Assembly (NCBI GenBank): GCA_947367115.1
Contig: CANBCW010000015.1
Location: 1-38,441 of the forward strand
Length of the DNA: 38,441 bases
From: an uncultured Clostridia bacterium
GTDB lineage: Bacteria; Bacillota; Clostridia; Oscillospirales; Oscillospiraceae
Direction of reading: 5' to 3'
Of the stretch, positions 7,712 through 16,341 are shown piece after piece; positions within the stretch are counted from its first letter, which is position 1, and each line of letters begins with the position of its first letter. Both the position numbers and the translations under genes were made by a program. A model generated the notes under the pieces. The model was not told the DNA's origin and did no database searches. It was given only the letters and a program-made list of their open reading frames with translations.

Positions 7712-9490
7712 TCACTGGCTGGCCAGCCGTTCCAGCTCTTCCTTTTCCAGCGGCTCCACGCAGCCATCCTGCACCCGGTACGCGCCGCTGCACAGGTTCA
7801 GCACAGACATCCGGTGGGTGATCACGATGGTTGTCACACCCCGGCGTGTCAGATTGCGCAGCACACGCTGCTCTGTTTCCTGATCCAGCGCGCTGGTGAC
7901 CTCGTCCAGAAGCATCACCGGTGCCCGGCGCACCAACGCCCGGGCAATCGCCAGGCGCTGCGCCTGGCCTTCGCTGAGACCCTTGCCGCCCTCACCAATG
8001 GGGCTGTGCATTCCCAAAGGCAGTTCGCTGACAAATTCCCACGCGCACGCATCCTGCAGGGCAGCAGCCAGTTCTTCTTCCGTGGCATTCTCCCGAGCCA
8101 GCAGCAGATTTTCCGCCACCGTTCCGGCAATGACCGTATTGCCCTGAGGTACATAAGCAAAGCAGTGCCGGGTATCTGCTCCCAACGGCTGCCGTTTTCC
8201 CTGGGCATCCACCAGCGCCACTTCCCCCTCTTCCGGGCGTATCAGCCCCAGAAGCAGCCGCAGCAAGGTCGTTTTACCTTCCCCGGAGGGGCCGACCAGC
8301 GCGACCACCTTACCGGATGGGGCATAAAAATTCACATTGGAAAGCACTTTGCGGTCCGCGGTATACGCGACCTGAACGCCCTTGACCTCCACGGCGCAGC
8401 CCCCCTCGGGGATCGGCAGGTCTTCCGTGTGGGTTTCCTTCCGAAGCTCCATCAGTTCCCGAATCCGTTCCGCCGCTACAGAGCCGGACAGCGCCGTAGG
8501 CACCAAAGACACCAGCGACGAAAACGCCGAGGACAAATTGGAACGCTGCTGCAAGAACAGGGTCATGGTTCCGAACAGGATATCCTGCCGCCACAGCCGC
8601 CACAGGCAGTACCCCAGCGCGGCGTACTGCACCAGCGTGCCCATGACCGTCAGCCACACATTTGTACGAATGGCGAATTTATTGTGCTCCAGCATGGTTT
8701 CCCGGTAATTCTTTTGCCAGAAGCGCAGCTTCCGGCTCATCTGTTCCTCAACGCCAAAGCTCTTGATGGTGTCCATATTTCGGAAGGTCTCAGATTGGAA
8801 GGCAGACATATCACCGCTGACCTGACGCATTTTCTGATTATAGTCCCGTTGCTTGCGCAGAAGCCGCCGGGACATCAGGAACATCAGCGGCGTACTGGCG
8901 CATCCGATCAGCGCCATGATCGGGTCGTAATACAGGATGACCGCCAGCGTGGACAAAACGGTGAACAACTGGATGATCACATTGGGCAGCCAGCTGACCG
9001 CGCAGCCCGCCACCGTGTTCACGTCAGCAGAGAACCGGTTCAGCAGATCACCGGAAGCATACCGGGACAGCTCCATCCAGTCTGACTGCAAAATACTGTC
9101 GAAAACAGCCGCCTGCACATCGTTGTGCATACTGATGCTCAGTTTGGCCGCGAACCGGGAGGTCATACTCTGGAACGCAACGCCCAAGGCCGCGCTGACC
9201 ACCATCAGCATGCAGCATGGCAGCAGCCGGTTCATATCCAGGGTCACGATCGCGTCGATCATGTACTTACTCAGTACGCCGGCCGCCAGCCCCAGACCGC
9301 TTGCCAGAATGCCGAACAGCGTGTACAGCACCACCGCCCCCCAGTGTCTGCGGCTGAAAGACCAGATCCACAGCCAATCCTGCCAAACCGCCTTCAAGGT
9401 ACCATCCTTAGCCTTACGGCGCATAGTTTCAACAAATTCCGACGGTGTCCTATTCTTCTTTTTCAGGGTCGTTTCCCCCCTTCCCCGCAA
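7712..9490 (-). CDS. ABC-type exporter, fused permease and ATPase (type I, half-transporter)
   Basis: The 592-residue protein has a six-helix ABC_membrane domain (about 45-320) and a C-terminal ATPase with Walker A GPSGEGKTT, signature LSEGQAQRLAIARAL, Walker B VMLLDEVTSALD and H-loop VITHR. It would work as a homodimer exporting an unknown substrate (peptide, lipid or drug), because no partner half-transporter is adjacent. The start shown is a TTG with a poor SD. A CTG eight codons later lies behind AAGGGGGG with good spacing, and the first ATG is at residue 23, so the true N-terminus is uncertain. The gene is monocistronic with its own terminator. Its 5' end is divergent from the polysaccharide cassette and that cassette's promoter begins within 20 bases. 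Confidence 0.92.
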   Translation of the reverse strand: MRGRGETTLKKKNRTPSEFVETMRRKAKDGTLKAVWQDWLWIWSFSRRHWGAVVLYTLFGILASGLGLAAGVLSKYMIDAIVTLDMNRLLPCCMLMVVSAALGVAFQSMTSRFAAKLSISMHNDVQAAVFDSILQSDWMELSRYASGDLLNRFSADVNTVAGCAVSWLPNVIIQLFTVLSTLAVILYYDPIMALIGCASTPLMFLMSRRLLRKQRDYNQKMRQVSGDMSAFQSETFRNMDTIKSFGVEEQMSRKLRFWQKNYRETMLEHNKFAIRTNVWLTVMGTLVQYAALGYCLWRLWRQDILFGTMTLFLQQRSNLSSAFSSLVSLVPTALSGSVAAERIRELMELRKETHTEDLPIPEGGCAVEVKGVQVAYTADRKVLSNVNFYAPSGKVVALVGPSGEGKTTLLRLLLGLIRPEEGEVALVDAQGKRQPLGADTRHCFAYVPQGNTVIAGTVAENLLLARENATEEELAAALQDACAWEFVSELPLGMHSPIGEGGKGLSEGQAQRLAIARALVRRAPVMLLDEVTSALDQETEQRVLRNLTRRGVTTIVITHRMSVLNLCSGAYRVQDGCVEPLEKEELERLASQ

Positions 9491-9508
9491 ATTCCCGCCG
9501 GTTGCCTA

Positions 9509-9538
9509 TTGCATCCGGCAGTCAATGTATGATATAAT
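9509..9538 (+). promoter_or_regulatory. Promoter of the polysaccharide control cassette (cpsB)
   Basis: TTGCAT (9509-9514) and a perfect TATAAT (9533-9538) are 18 bases apart, about 34 bases before the ATG of the PHP phosphatase gene. The -35 lies immediately next to the start of the divergent ABC exporter gene. Confidence 0.75.
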
Positions 9539-9571
9539 TATTTAATAATGTAATGTACCCAGGAGGCTGCT

Positions 9572-10303
9572 ATGATCGACATCCACTGCCATATACTCCC
9601 GGACTTTGACGACGGTGCCGCCTCGCTGGAGGAAGCATTGGACATGGCTCAAATGGCTGTCTATTCCGGTGTCACGGACATCATCGCCACGCCCCATTTT
9701 CGGGGTGAACCGGACTTTCTTGAGCAGCGGCAGGTCATTGCGCGGCACTTTCAGGTACTGGATGCCGCCATAAAGCAGGCGGAAATACCGCTGCGTCTGC
9801 ACTCCGGCGCGGAAGTTCTTTGTCTGCCTGAAACCGTAGAGCTTGCCGTGCAGCATGAGCTGCCCACGCTGGCCGGCACCAACTACGTGCTCACAGAATT
9901 CTACTTTGATGAGTCATACGCGTATATGGACGAAACGCTCGCCCAGATCGCCCACTATGGCTACAAGCCGGTCGTGGCTCATCCGGAACGCTACGGCGTG
10001 ATCCAGAACGACCCCCGGCTGTTACAGCGCTGGGTTCGGCTGGGGTATGTGCTCCAGCTGAACAAGGGCAGTGTTCTCGGTGCCTTCGGTTCCAGACCGG
10101 AGCAGGCTGCCAACGAGATCCTCGGCATGGGGCTCGCCCACCTGTTTGCCAGTGATGCCCATAGCTGCCACAGCCGCACTCCCCACATGGACGCCCTGCG
10201 CCACTGGGTAGACGAATTCTGCGAGCCCGATTACGCGGCCATACTGCTGAATCGGAATCCACAGCGTCTGCTGCAGGATCGCCCTATGGTCGGCATGGAT
10301 TGA
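9572..10303 (+). CDS. cpsB: PHP-family protein-tyrosine phosphatase (CpsB/YwqE type)
   Basis: The 243-residue protein is a manganese-dependent phosphatase of the PHP superfamily that dephosphorylates bacterial tyrosine kinases governing capsule/EPS synthesis. Metal-binding motifs are visible: MIDIHCHILPDFDDGA at the N-terminus, IATPHF (about 38-43), the Glu in SGAEVL (about 76), AHPERY (about 131), and SDAHS near residue 190. Length is normal for the family. The SD AGGAGG lies seven bases before the ATG. It is the first gene of the cassette containing two tyrosine-kinase genes (13301 and 14804), whose tyrosine-rich tails are its likely substrates. Confidence 0.93.
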   Translation: MIDIHCHILPDFDDGAASLEEALDMAQMAVYSGVTDIIATPHFRGEPDFLEQRQVIARHFQVLDAAIKQAEIPLRLHSGAEVLCLPETVELAVQHELPTLAGTNYVLTEFYFDESYAYMDETLAQIAHYGYKPVVAHPERYGVIQNDPRLLQRWVRLGYVLQLNKGSVLGAFGSRPEQAANEILGMGLAHLFASDAHSCHSRTPHMDALRHWVDEFCEPDYAAILLNRNPQRLLQDRPMVGMD

Positions 10304-10425
10304 ACGCCCAAGCTGATTTTCGCTATTATAGCACAGCTCTCCGCCGATTTCCACCCCTGTTTCCCCAAAAAGCCGTAAGCTGCGGATTTTTTATATAGAA
10401 ATCGGCAAAAACCTTCTTTTTTTCA

Positions 10426-10453
10426 TTTACGTCCCCCACGGATGTGATATAAT
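10426..10453 (+). promoter_or_regulatory. Putative internal promoter before the CapD/FlaA1-like gene
   Basis: TTTACG (10426-10431) and a perfect TATAAT (10448-10453) are 16 bases apart, 75 bases before the chosen start. The 224-base gap after cpsB otherwise holds only weak hairpins, so the dehydratase gene may be transcribed separately. Confidence 0.55.
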
Positions 10454-10527
10454 AATCTTTGCGCAATCGTGTTTTCGCTTTTTTAATAATTCCGAAAACG
10501 GAAAGATCTGAAAGGAGATCGCATCCC

Positions 10528-12405
10528 ATGCTTTCTCTCAAGAAAAAGAGCACACCGAACCTCCTGTTGCCCCGGATCATCCTGCTGGTGGTTCTGGATG
10601 TTGCGGTGATCAACGTATCCGCTTTCCTTGCCCTGTTCATTCGGCACGAATTTGACTATGCCGCCATGGCAGACAGCGGTTTTCTGGATACCCTGGCCGT
10701 TATCGCCGTCCCGAATACCCTTATGACGCTGGCGCTGTTCACGCTGTTCCGGCTGTATAACAGCCTTTGGGGCTTTGCGGGCGCGGACGAGCTGGCTCAT
10801 ATTTTTGCCGCCGCCGGGCTGGCCATGGTGATCCAGGGTCTGTGCATCCTTCCGGGCTTCGTCGTCTTGCCCCGGAGTTTCCCGGTACTGTACGGCATGA
10901 TCCTGTGTATGTTTACGGTGATCATCCGCTTCTCCTACCGTTTTCTCCGGCGCATCCGAGCCCACCTGATGCACGCCAGCCGGCAGAACACCATGCTCAT
11001 CGGTGCCGGTCAGGCCGGCGCGCTGGTGCTGCGGGAATTCAAGAACAGCCGTTTCTCCCAAAACAAGGTTGTCTGTATCATTGACGACGATCCCGGCAAG
11101 AAGGGCCGTCAGCTGATGGGCATCCGGATCGTAGGCGGGCGGGATGTAATCGAAGCCGCCGTCGATAAGTACGGCATCACCGAGATCATCCTCGCCATTC
11201 CCACCTTGTCCACCCAGGCCAAGAAAGATATTTGGGAGATCTGTAGCCGTACCCGCTGCAAGTTCAAGCAGATGCCCGGCATCTATCAGCTCGCCAACGG
11301 TGATGTAAGCATTCAGGCGATCCGGGATATTGATATTGAGGATCTGCTGGAACGGGATGTGGTCAAAGTCGATATGGGCGGCCTGTCTGATCTAATCAAA
11401 GGCAAAACCGTTATGGTTACCGGCGGTGGCGGCAGCATCGGCAGCGAGCTTTGCCGGCAGCTTGCCAGCTTCCAGCCCAAAGAACTGGTGATTTTCGACA
11501 TTTACGAAAACAACGCCTACGCCATTGAGCAGGAGCTGAAATCCAACTTCCCGGAGCTGAAAACCCATGTGCTCATTGGTTCGGTTCGGGACGAGCAGCG
11601 GATCGACCGTGTCATCGGGCAGTTCCGCCCCGCCATCGTCTACCATGCCGCAGCCCATAAGCATGTGCCGCTGATGGAACGCTCCCCCCTTGAGGCTGTC
11701 AAAAACAACGTGTTCGGCACACTGAACACCGCCAGAGCCGCCGCAAAATACGGCGTGGAGCATTTTGTTCTGATCTCCACTGACAAAGCGGTGAACCCCA
11801 CCAACGTAATGGGCGCTTCCAAGCGGATTTGTGAAATGATCATTCAGTCCCTGGCCGATACCTCCAGCACCTGCTTCGCCGCTGTGCGCTTCGGTAATGT
11901 GTTGGGAAGCAACGGCAGTGTCATCCCGCTCTTCCGGGAGCAGATCAAAAAGGGCGGCCCCGTCACCGTAACCCATCCGGAGATCACCCGGTTCTTCATG
12001 ACCATCCCCGAAGCCGTCTCTCTGGTGCTTCAGGCCGGTGCCTACGCCAAGGGCGGTGAGATCTTCGTGCTGGATATGGGCGACCCGGTAAAAATTAATG
12101 ATCTGGCCCGCAATATGATCCGTCTGTCCGGCTTTGAGCCGGAGGTGGATATCCCCATCATTTACACCGGTCTGCGTCCCGGCGAAAAGCTCTATGAGGA
12201 GCTTTTGCTGAGTGAAGAAGGCCTGACCAAGACCGCTAATGACCTGATCTACATTGGACATAAGACCGAATTTGACCAAAATGATCTGCAAGCCGGTCTG
12301 GATGCCCTTCGGGCGCTGGAGGAAGGACAGGAGGCGCTTCTGCGCCGTCAGCTTCGTCTGATGGTTCCCACCTACGCCCCCACAGCCGAGGCCGTCCACG
12401 CCTGA
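10528..12405 (+). CDS. Nucleotide-sugar 4,6-dehydratase/epimerase, membrane-anchored (CapD/FlaA1/EpsC family)
   Basis: The 625-residue protein has four N-terminal membrane helices (about 10-135), a first Rossmann-like domain with GAGQAGALVL (about 160), and a C-terminal SDR domain with VTGGGGSIGSELCRQ (about 295) binding NAD(P). STDKAVNPTNVMGASKR shows the catalytic region in which the usual SDR tyrosine is replaced by methionine, as in WbpM/CapD enzymes. It likely makes a 4-keto-6-deoxy UDP-HexNAc precursor for polysaccharide or glycan synthesis. The start was chosen at the ATG following AAAGGAGATCGCATCCC; a longer in-frame reading from a TTG at 10459 has no SD and would overlap the promoter. 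No glycosyltransferase is nearby to use the product. Confidence 0.92.
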   Translation: MLSLKKKSTPNLLLPRIILLVVLDVAVINVSAFLALFIRHEFDYAAMADSGFLDTLAVIAVPNTLMTLALFTLFRLYNSLWGFAGADELAHIFAAAGLAMVIQGLCILPGFVVLPRSFPVLYGMILCMFTVIIRFSYRFLRRIRAHLMHASRQNTMLIGAGQAGALVLREFKNSRFSQNKVVCIIDDDPGKKGRQLMGIRIVGGRDVIEAAVDKYGITEIILAIPTLSTQAKKDIWEICSRTRCKFKQMPGIYQLANGDVSIQAIRDIDIEDLLERDVVKVDMGGLSDLIKGKTVMVTGGGGSIGSELCRQLASFQPKELVIFDIYENNAYAIEQELKSNFPELKTHVLIGSVRDEQRIDRVIGQFRPAIVYHAAAHKHVPLMERSPLEAVKNNVFGTLNTARAAAKYGVEHFVLISTDKAVNPTNVMGASKRICEMIIQSLADTSSTCFAAVRFGNVLGSNGSVIPLFREQIKKGGPVTVTHPEITRFFMTIPEAVSLVLQAGAYAKGGEIFVLDMGDPVKINDLARNMIRLSGFEPEVDIPIIYTGLRPGEKLYEELLLSEEGLTKTANDLIYIGHKTEFDQNDLQAGLDALRALEEGQEALLRRQLRLMVPTYAPTAEAVHA

Positions 12406-12443
12406 TATCTGCCCCTGCCGCCCTTTCTTGGAGGGCGAATCAG

Positions 12444-12464
12444 CGGCGCAACGCGCCGTGTTTT
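12444..12464 (+). terminator. Possible attenuator hairpin between the dehydratase and Ig-like genes
   Basis: CGGCGC / GCGCCG with an AAC loop is followed by TGTTTT, ending directly before the SD CAGGAGA of the next gene. It is short, so partial termination or SD accessibility control is plausible but unproven. Confidence 0.35.
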
Positions 12465-12476
12465 CAGGAGAACGTT

Positions 12477-13286
12477 ATGAGAACGATCAAACAAGTACTT
12501 ATCATCCTGCTGGTGCTCCTGGCCATCGGCCATATCGCCACCAGCATCTATCAGGGCTCATCCGACCGCAAGGATCCCCCCACCATCTCCTGCCCTAGCG
12601 AGGTTCTGGAGGTTTCCTCCTCAGATGACGAAGCGGTGCTGCTGACCGGCATCACAGCCTCCGACCCTCAGGACGGTGATCTGACCGATCAGGTCATTGT
12701 GGGCGGCATTTCCAAGCTGATCTCCAACAACACCGCCAAGGTAACGTTCCTGGTCTTTGACAGCGATGACAATATGGGTATGTGTACCCGCTATATCCGC
12801 TATACGGACTACCAGCGCCCTCAATTCGCCATCAAGGAACCTCTGGTCTATGCCTCCACCGGAGAGGTCAGCCTGCTGAACCGGCTGTCCGCCACCGATG
12901 TCGTGGACGGTGATGTCACCAACCGCGTCCGGGTGTCCACCCTGTCATCCACCAGCAGTTCCGAGATTTACGATATTACCGTTCAGGTCACCAACTCTGT
13001 GGGTGACACCGCCTGGCTGCAGCTCCCCGTGCTGGTGCAGGAAACTGATCCGCTCCGGCCTGTCATCACGTTGAACAGCTATCTGATCTATGTGGACATG
13101 GGCAGCGAATTTGATCCCGCCGCCAATATTGAGTCGGTCACTGTCAACCAAGCACCGGGGAATGTGTCCGATGTATCCATCAGCAGCAATGTGGACACAT
13201 CCAAGGCTGACACCTACCGTGTGACCTATACCTACAACTCTGATGGCAAAGTTGGCACCGCCATTGCCACCGTTGTAGTCCAGTGA
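12477..13286 (+). CDS. Membrane-anchored extracytoplasmic protein with Ig-like (DUF5011/HYR-type) domains
   Basis: The 269-residue protein has an N-terminal hydrophobic segment (about 6-24) that serves as a signal-anchor. Two or three beta-rich repeats follow, with the signatures DPQDGDLTDQV and DVVDGDVTNRV, typical of DUF5011/cadherin-like bacterial Ig domains. A C-terminal domain contains DMGSEFDPAA and KADTYRVTYTYN. No catalytic motif is seen. The SD CAGGAGAACGTT supports the start. The stop precedes the next start by 15 bases (overlapping if an upstream GTG is used). Placement between the dehydratase and the kinases suggests a role at the cell surface in polymer assembly or attachment; that is inference. 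Confidence 0.8.
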   Translation: MRTIKQVLIILLVLLAIGHIATSIYQGSSDRKDPPTISCPSEVLEVSSSDDEAVLLTGITASDPQDGDLTDQVIVGGISKLISNNTAKVTFLVFDSDDNMGMCTRYIRYTDYQRPQFAIKEPLVYASTGEVSLLNRLSATDVVDGDVTNRVRVSTLSSTSSSEIYDITVQVTNSVGDTAWLQLPVLVQETDPLRPVITLNSYLIYVDMGSEFDPAANIESVTVNQAPGNVSDVSISSNVDTSKADTYRVTYTYNSDGKVGTAIATVVVQ

Positions 13287-13300
13287 GAGGGGGAGCCAAC

Positions 13301-14785
13301 ATGACAAATAAAAGCAAAACAACACAGTGGTCCCATGTTTCCCCTTACTGCTTGGCCAAAACCCTGATCCAGAACCTGTGGATGATCATTACCACCGCAC
13401 TGGTCTTCTCCATGACCGTTTCTCTTGCTTTGACCTGGTTCCACCCGCCAAAGTATCAGGCCAGCATGACCTATTCCGTCAACTCCCGCACGACCTCTTA
13501 CATTTCCTCCGGCAACCTGACCTCCACGCGTGAGGTCGCATCGGTTCTGACAGAGCTGCTGGAAACAGACCTGATCACAGAAGGCATCCGTTCCTCGGAT
13601 CCCCGGCTCGCGAACTTCGACGGTGCGATCACCGCCGAGCAGGTGGGCGAGAGCAACTTCATCATTGTCACCGCCACCGCCTCCACGCCCGAAACTGCAT
13701 TCCTGGCTCTGGACGCTCTGGTCGAGGTATTCCCGGATGTCGCCAGTTTTATCTCCGCCCGCAGCGTCCTGAACATTATGAGAAACCCCACGGTGTCCTC
13801 CGTCCCCTCCAACATGGTCAACACTTCTCTGATTTCTCAGGTTGCCGCTTTTCTGGGCGCGGTGCTGATGGCCTTCCTGCTTTGCTACATCTCCATTCAC
13901 TCGGAAACGGTACAGACCCGCACCGGTGCCCGGCGTATGCTGGACGCGCCCATCATCGCCTCTGTCTGCCACGAATGGAAAAACCGCACGCTGAAGACTG
14001 CCATGAAGCGAACCACCAAGCAGATTCAGGTGTTCTCTCCCGCGACCAGCTTCGCCTATACGGAGCAAATCAGCGCCGTGTGCAGCCAGTTGGAGCATGA
14101 GTCCTCCAGCCGCGGCCGGAAGGTGTTCCTGATCACCGGTGTCGGTGAAAGTGAAGGCAAATCCACCGTTGCCGGCAACGTAGCCGCCGCTCTTGCCCTG
14201 AAGGGGCACAAAGTCGCTTTGGTGGACTGCGACCTGCGCAAGCCCGCTCAGAACCGGTTCTTTAACGGTCAGTACAACTCTCCCCTGCCGCTGAATAAGA
14301 TGCTGGCCCGCCCCTATTCCCGGGATAATCTGCTGCAGTGCATGGTTCCCCACGAAAAGCTGGGTCTGTACATGCTCTTCTCTGTCAACTCCGACTCCCG
14401 CAGTGCCGAGCTGCTCTCCGGCGAGACCATGATCTCTCTGATCCAGCAGCTGCGCGTATTCGACTATGTCATCATCGACTCTCCCCCCATGGGTATGTTC
14501 CCCGACGCGGAGGTTCTGGCTGATCTGGTGGATGCTTCCATGCTTGTCGTCCGTCAGGATTACACCGCCGCCTGCGATATCAACGATGCCATCGATACCC
14601 TGCGCAAATACAAGGGTGCCTTTATCGGCTGCATTCTGAACGATATGCTCGGTTCTTTCCGTACCCAGTACGGTTACGGCAGCAAGTACGGCTACGGCAG
14701 CCGCTATGGCTACGCCGGCAAATACGCCTACGACAACCGGAACCAGTCCTCCGGCAGCCATAAATCCGGCTCCAAAGATTCCTGA
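13301..14785 (+). CDS. Polysaccharide co-polymerase fused to tyrosine kinase (Wzz + BY-kinase), copy 1
   Basis: The 494-residue protein has a Wzz-type chain-length domain bounded by two membrane helices (about 27-48 and 183-200). A cytoplasmic BY-kinase domain follows, with Walker A GVGESEGKST (about 280-289), A' motif VDCDLRKP (about 308-315) and Walker B YVIIDSPP. The C-terminus is a tyrosine/glycine repeat tail with eight tyrosines in YG/KYG units, the expected autophosphorylation cluster. It would control polymer length and export. The ATG at 13301 follows AGAGGGGGAG; an in-frame GTG at 13283 overlapping the previous stop is less likely. The kinase is fused to the membrane domain as in proteobacterial Wzc, whereas many Firmicutes split them into CpsC and CpsD. 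Confidence 0.9.
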   Translation: MTNKSKTTQWSHVSPYCLAKTLIQNLWMIITTALVFSMTVSLALTWFHPPKYQASMTYSVNSRTTSYISSGNLTSTREVASVLTELLETDLITEGIRSSDPRLANFDGAITAEQVGESNFIIVTATASTPETAFLALDALVEVFPDVASFISARSVLNIMRNPTVSSVPSNMVNTSLISQVAAFLGAVLMAFLLCYISIHSETVQTRTGARRMLDAPIIASVCHEWKNRTLKTAMKRTTKQIQVFSPATSFAYTEQISAVCSQLEHESSSRGRKVFLITGVGESEGKSTVAGNVAAALALKGHKVALVDCDLRKPAQNRFFNGQYNSPLPLNKMLARPYSRDNLLQCMVPHEKLGLYMLFSVNSDSRSAELLSGETMISLIQQLRVFDYVIIDSPPMGMFPDAEVLADLVDASMLVVRQDYTAACDINDAIDTLRKYKGAFIGCILNDMLGSFRTQYGYGSKYGYGSRYGYAGKYAYDNRNQSSGSHKSGSKDS

Positions 14786-14803
14786 AGGAAGGAGATGTAA
14801 ACC

Positions 14804-16273
14804 ATGGAACAAAACAATCAAGAGCAGCCAATCAACCTGATTAACGTGTTGATTCGCTTCAAAAACGCCTTCTTCCAGCTCTGGCCTCTGGTGCTGGTTC
14901 TGGCGATCCTGCTGGGCGCATTGTCCTTCTTCCGGGCAAAAACCTCCTTCACTCCCATGTATGAAGCCAGAGCGATCTTCACGGTATCCTCCGGCTCCAC
15001 CGTTGAGGACATCTTCTCCACCAGCGCCTACTACGACCAGTATGCTGCGCAGCAGATGGCCGCAGCCTTCCCCTATATCCTGTCCACGGATATGATGAAC
15101 GATCTGGTAATGGAGCAGATGGGTACCAGCTATATTCCCGGCTACGCCGCTGCCGAAGCTGTGGTCGACAGTAACATGCTGATCCTCACAGTCCAAAGCA
15201 CGGATCCTCAGAATGCTTACGATTACCTGTGCGCCATCATTACGTGTTACCCTCAGGTGGCGGTCTACATGTCCGATAGTCAAATGAAGATCATGACCCC
15301 TGCCACTATGCCCACACAGCCCTATAACAGCTTCTCCGGGCTGGGCTCTACCGCGAAAGGTATCCTGATCGGCACGCTGATTGGTCTGATCATCGTCTTC
15401 ATCTGTGGTCTGCTGACCCGGACGATCCAGACCGCTGACGAGCTGAAAACCACCATCAATCTGCCCATTCTGGTTGCACTGCCCAAGGTTGCCCAAAAGA
15501 AGCGCCGCACCGGCACCGGGACGTTGATCACCGGCGAATCTGACCCCAACATGGCAGAATCTCTGCGCGGTCTTCGCGTGAAGGTCAAGAAGATTCTGGA
15601 GTCCAGCAGCAAAAACACCATTCTGGTCACCAGCACACTGGCAGGCGAAGGCAAGACCACGGTAGCGATCAATATGGCACTGTCTTTGATGCAGGATGGT
15701 CATAAAGTGGTTCTGCTGGATGCTGATCTGCGCAGCCAGAGCATCGCTCGTTCGCTGGGCGAAAAAGCCATCGGCAGCGGCCTGATGGATTGCCTGAAGG
15801 GCCAGGATCAGATTCTGGACTGCGTCCGTACTTCCAAGCACGGTCTGCACTTCATCTCCGGCCGCAGCACCGATAAGCGGCACTACACCATCGATACCAA
15901 CGCAATGCAGCAGGTTCTGCAGATACTGTCCCAAAATTACGACTATGTGGTCATTGATACGCCCCCCAGTGACGTGGTCTCCGACGCAACCGCTCTGTGC
16001 CGCAGCGCTGACTGCGTGCTGTACGTGGTCAAGCAGGATTACGCCCAGAAGGGTCAGGTTCTCAACGCTGTTACCTCCCTGCACCACAAGGATGTCAAGA
16101 TCGCAGGCTGCATCTTCAATGGCGTGCCCCAGTTCCACCGCCAGTACGGCTACGGATACCGTTCCACCTACGGCTATGGCTACGACTATGGCTACCGCAA
16201 ATACAGCTACGGCAGCAAATACGGCTATGGCTACAGTAAATACGGTCAGAAAAACAACGGAAAAACCGAATAA
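14804..16273 (+). CDS. Polysaccharide co-polymerase fused to tyrosine kinase (Wzz + BY-kinase), copy 2
   Basis: The 489-residue protein has the same architecture as the preceding gene. Membrane helices lie at about 27-43 and 185-205. Walker A is STLAGEGKTT (about 277-286), A' is VLLDADLR (about 303-310) and Walker B is YVVIDTPPSDV. A long C-terminal tail carries 14 tyrosines alternating with glycine. Sequence identity to copy 1 is limited outside the kinase motifs, so the duplication is old or the two come from different sources. The SD AAGGAGATGTAAACC precedes the ATG, 18 bases after copy 1. It is last in the cassette before a strong terminator. Confidence 0.9.
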   Translation: MEQNNQEQPINLINVLIRFKNAFFQLWPLVLVLAILLGALSFFRAKTSFTPMYEARAIFTVSSGSTVEDIFSTSAYYDQYAAQQMAAAFPYILSTDMMNDLVMEQMGTSYIPGYAAAEAVVDSNMLILTVQSTDPQNAYDYLCAIITCYPQVAVYMSDSQMKIMTPATMPTQPYNSFSGLGSTAKGILIGTLIGLIIVFICGLLTRTIQTADELKTTINLPILVALPKVAQKKRRTGTGTLITGESDPNMAESLRGLRVKVKKILESSSKNTILVTSTLAGEGKTTVAINMALSLMQDGHKVVLLDADLRSQSIARSLGEKAIGSGLMDCLKGQDQILDCVRTSKHGLHFISGRSTDKRHYTIDTNAMQQVLQILSQNYDYVVIDTPPSDVVSDATALCRSADCVLYVVKQDYAQKGQVLNAVTSLHHKDVKIAGCIFNGVPQFHRQYGYGYRSTYGYGYDYGYRKYSYGSKYGYGYSKYGQKNNGKTE

Positions 16274-16275
16274 AA

Positions 16276-16320
16276 AATCAGTTCCGGGCTGCCTTAACGG
16301 CAGCCCGGAACTGATTCTGT
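16276..16320 (+). terminator. Strong terminator ending the polysaccharide cassette
   Basis: An 18-bp perfect stem (16276-16293 pairing with 16299-16316, containing CAGTTCCGGGCTGCC) with a five-base TTAAC loop follows the stop codon. A T-containing tract CTGTTCTGATTT comes after it. The flanking A run lets it also serve the convergent acetyltransferase gene. Confidence 0.88.
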
Positions 16321-16341
16321 TCTGATTTGCGTTATTCTTGC

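Noticed and set aside
13232..16138. 968-codon open frame antisense to the two kinase genes
   Set aside because: It mirrors the codon bias of GC-rich genes on the other strand, is rich in low-complexity His/Gly/Gln runs, has no SD, and matches no family. The sense genes have clear motifs.
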